Virus record (IMG/VR): IMGVR_UViG_3300037674_000463
Coordinates: 1-41,563 of that record
Source: a virus
Strand: one strand, 5' to 3'
DNA: 41,563 nt
In this document: piece by piece, positions 39,719 to 41,563 of the stretch
How the letters are laid out: the number at the start of each line of letters is the position of its first letter
Position numbering within the stretch: position 1 is the first letter of the stretch
Notes under the pieces: generated by a model
Told to the model about the DNA's origin: nothing
Database searches by the model: none
The model's input: only the letters and a program-made list of their open reading frames with translations
Translations under genes and position numbers: made by a program

Positions 39719-41296
39719 ATGAAAAAATTACTGTTAATCGTAGCTACAATGGCTATGTTCTCAGCAGGAAACGTGTTTGCTGATCAAACAGGAAACTGCG
39801 TGGCTGGTACTGAATTTTGTGAAAACAATAATCAGACTACCACATCTACCGGAACCAACACGAACACCAACACGAACACCAACACGAACACCAACACTAG
39901 CACAAATACGAATACCAATACCAACACGAGCACTTCGACGGCCACAAACACGAACAACAATACGAATACCTCGACGAACACCAACACGAATACGAATACG
40001 AACGTGAACACCAACACGAACACCAACGCTAATACTAACGTGAACACGAATACTTCTACCTCGACGAACACCAACACCAACAACAATACCAACGTGAACA
40101 CGAATACCAACGCTAACACGAACACAAACACGAATACCAATACGAATACCAACGCTAATACCAATACGAACACCAACGCTAATACGAACAACACCACGTA
40201 TAGCGGAACCAACACGAATAACAACACGAACACGAATACCAACGCTAATACGAACACGAACACTAGCACAAGTAACAACACGAATAACAATATAAGCTCA
40301 GGTGGGCTAACCAACACTAACACCAATACCAACACGAATAATAGCACTAGCACAAGTAATAACACCAATGCTAATACTAACGTGAACACGAATAATAACA
40401 CCAGCAATAACACGAATAACAACACGAATAACAACACGAACACGAATAATTCAACAGTAAACTCCACGGCCAACAACACAAATACAAACGTGAATACGTC
40501 AACTGTTGATCAAAATGTTAATAGTAATTCAACAAGCAATAATACGAATACTAACAATAATAATAACACCTCTGACAGCACATCTAACAATACAAACAAT
40601 AATAATAACACAAGCACAAGCACATCAGATAGTAATGTAACAACAAATAATAAGAACGAAAATACCAACACAAATAATAATAAAAATGAGAACATTAATA
40701 AAACAGATCAAACGATCAAACAAGAAATTACAACAAAGGCTCCACCGGCTAGTGCTATTGCACCTTCCATTGGGTCTTCTTACTCTCAGGATTTATGTAC
40801 CACAGGTATTAGTGGTGCTTTCCAAGGGCAAGTATTTGGCCTCTCAGGCGGTAAAAGTATTAGGGATATGAACTGTGAAAGAATTAAATTATCCAAAACA
40901 GTTTACGATATGGGAATGAAAGTTGCAGCAGTTAGTTTAATGTGTCAAGATGATAGAGTATTCCAAGCGATGGAAATGGCTGGAACACCTTGTCCTTATA
41001 TGGGCAAGATTGGAGATGAAGCTACACTAGCATGGAATGATAATTCTCAAGAAAGGCCTGATTACAAAGACAACAGAAGGATGCTTCAGGATAGACAAGA
41101 TAGAATCGAAGAAGAACAAAAGCAGAAAGAGCGAGAAGAGAAAGAACAAAGGGAACAGGAAGAATACGAAGCAGAAGCACCTAAAAGAGACTTTATGGAA
41201 CAATGTAAAGGATCAAGACATACCTCTGGTAAACATGAGGGTTTAAGAAAATCAGGGTCAACGTGTAGAAGAGAATGGAATTCTTTAAACGAATAA
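39719..41296 (+). CDS. Secreted Asn/Thr-repeat protein with conserved C-terminal domain
   Basis: This is a 525-residue protein. It starts at 39719 (MKKLLLIVATMAMFSAGNVF, a clear signal peptide ending ADQ) with AAGGA 6 bases upstream. Residues 46 to about 325 are nearly pure Thr-Asn (TNTNTN, with Ser, Ala, Val insertions). The last 180 residues form a conserved-looking domain (SQDLCTTGISGAF, NCERIKLSKTVYDMGMKVAA, SLMCQDDRVFQAMEMAGTPC) with paired cysteines, then a charged coiled coil (QKQKEREEKEQREQEE). I have seen this end in other phage proteins without a known role. It is late-expressed and exported; a surface, lysis-related or fibre-associated function is possible. Confidence 0.75.
   Translation: MKKLLLIVATMAMFSAGNVFADQTGNCVAGTEFCENNNQTTTSTGTNTNTNTNTNTNTNTSTNTNTNTNTSTSTATNTNNNTNTSTNTNTNTNTNVNTNTNTNANTNVNTNTSTSTNTNTNNNTNVNTNTNANTNTNTNTNTNTNANTNTNTNANTNNTTYSGTNTNNNTNTNTNANTNTNTSTSNNTNNNISSGGLTNTNTNTNTNNSTSTSNNTNANTNVNTNNNTSNNTNNNTNNNTNTNNSTVNSTANNTNTNVNTSTVDQNVNSNSTSNNTNTNNNNNTSDSTSNNTNNNNNTSTSTSDSNVTTNNKNENTNTNNNKNENINKTDQTIKQEITTKAPPASAIAPSIGSSYSQDLCTTGISGAFQGQVFGLSGGKSIRDMNCERIKLSKTVYDMGMKVAAVSLMCQDDRVFQAMEMAGTPCPYMGKIGDEATLAWNDNSQERPDYKDNRRMLQDRQDRIEEEQKQKEREEKEQREQEEYEAEAPKRDFMEQCKGSRHTSGKHEGLRKSGSTCRREWNSLNE
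39854..40700 (+). repeat. Hexanucleotide Asn-Thr coding repeat tract
   Basis: About 850 bases of aac/aat alternating with acn codons (units such as aacacg, aacacc, aatacg) encode a poly(Thr-Asn) stretch. Codon choice varies from unit to unit. Longer internal blocks (Asn-Ala-Asn-Thr-Asn-Val types) recur. Confidence 0.92.
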
Positions 41297-41563
41297 TATT
41301 TGGTCTTTTGTTATGTGTTAGTTATGGAGCTAACGCAGACAATAACACTAATTGCAGTAACAGTCAGGACTGTTATAATAGTGGAGTCTACATTTACGAA
41401 GGCGGTCAAGACCTTGTAGACCTTTATAATATGTCCGGCACTACTAACCTCAATTCAAGCGATGATAGTTGGTCAAGTCAAGTATCTCTTGGCATGGAAT
41501 GGGATCGTTGGGGACAAACTTTTGGACATGCTAGAATGTCTACCAATGGTTGTGTAAATCTTA
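41275..41563 (+). CDS. Secreted protein, truncated by the window end
   Basis: The frame opens at ATG 41275, overlapping the end of the Asn/Thr-repeat gene by 22 bases. It encodes 96 residues before the edge. MEFFKRIIFGLLLCVSYGAN is a signal peptide, followed by Cys-containing Asn/Ser-rich sequence and WDRWGQTFGHARMSTNGCVN. The last segment resembles nidogen/PA14-like surface modules in which a beta sheet ends in an NG turn. It is likely to be an exported partner of the repeat protein. The C-terminal part is not available. Confidence 0.68.
   Translation, partial: MEFFKRIIFGLLLCVSYGANADNNTNCSNSQDCYNSGVYIYEGGQDLVDLYNMSGTTNLNSSDDSWSSQVSLGMEWDRWGQTFGHARMSTNGCVNL

Noticed and set aside
39832-40479. 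Val/Leu/Phe-rich frame antisense to the Asn/Thr repeat, looking like a membrane protein
   Set aside because: It is the reverse complement of the repeat (aac/acg give gtt/cgt-type codons); it has no start signal and no composition other than the repeat.
39854-40700. Repeat tract considered as a CRISPR-like array
   Set aside because: Units are six bases, in frame, without spacers and code for Thr-Asn.

Overview
The window is part of a T4-like (straboviral/myoviral) phage genome of the marine type. It carries recognisable T4-core genes: baseplate proteins gp6, gp25, gp5, gp53, gp48, a probable gp27 and a gp54-like protein; head completion protein gp4; the gp26/gp51 baseplate chaperones; a tape measure; and the gp33-gp59-gp32 replication/late-transcription block. 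It is AT-rich and has the T4 late promoter octamer TATAAATA in front of many genes. No tRNA, photosynthesis gene or integrase is visible. The host is probably a marine Gram-negative bacterium; that is inference, because nothing here identifies it.

Layout. (1) 1-6183, minus strand: a baseplate operon. (2) 6219-12465, plus strand: head/tail genes gp4, a candidate gp2, a gp54-like tube protein, gp26, gp51, the tape measure and a small membrane ORF. gp26 runs into gp51 through what looks like a textbook -1 frameshift site. (3) 12415-15118, minus: a B12-type radical SAM enzyme, a T4-type lysozyme and a 2OG-Fe(II) oxygenase. (4) 15176-17914, minus: gp32, gp59, gp33 and a sugar-nucleotide epimerase, with a sigma70-like promoter at the head. 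(5) 17942-19512: a secreted SleB-type wall hydrolase facing three small membrane proteins and a lipoprotein, possibly a lysis region. (6) 19557-24033, minus: a three-part nuclease fusion, a zinc-ribbon protein, an ATP-dependent DNA ligase and three conserved small proteins, partly under a sigma70-like promoter. (7) 24049-39523, minus: a 15.5 kb run of 14 tightly overlapping genes of enzyme type. These are a membrane protein, fatty acid desaturase, aspartyl-hydroxylase-like 2OG oxygenase, GNAT acetyltransferase, SGNH hydrolase, SAM methyltransferase, six tandem twitch-type radical SAM proteins, a 907-residue protein with two glycosyltransferase-like modules, and a NodU/CmcH-type carbamoyltransferase. 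(8) 39719-end, plus: a secreted Asn/Thr-repeat protein and a truncated secreted protein.

Region 7 is the main candidate for an undescribed system. The six radical SAM proteins fall into three pairs (F/E, D/C, B/A in transcription order). D resembles B and C resembles A, which points to duplication of a two-gene unit. The only clear promoter at the head of the run is a late one, so the set is probably made with the virion proteins. It may build or decorate a glycan, lipid or peptide, but the substrate cannot be read from the sequence. The nuclease fusion in region 6 carries a third copy of the glycosyltransferase-like module.

Other signals: several late promoters lie exactly 5 bases from the start codon, which predicts leaderless late mRNAs; a pair of overlapping face-to-face late promoters lies at 6183-6219; and 10-base repeats fill the gp32 leader, where T4 gp32 controls its own translation.
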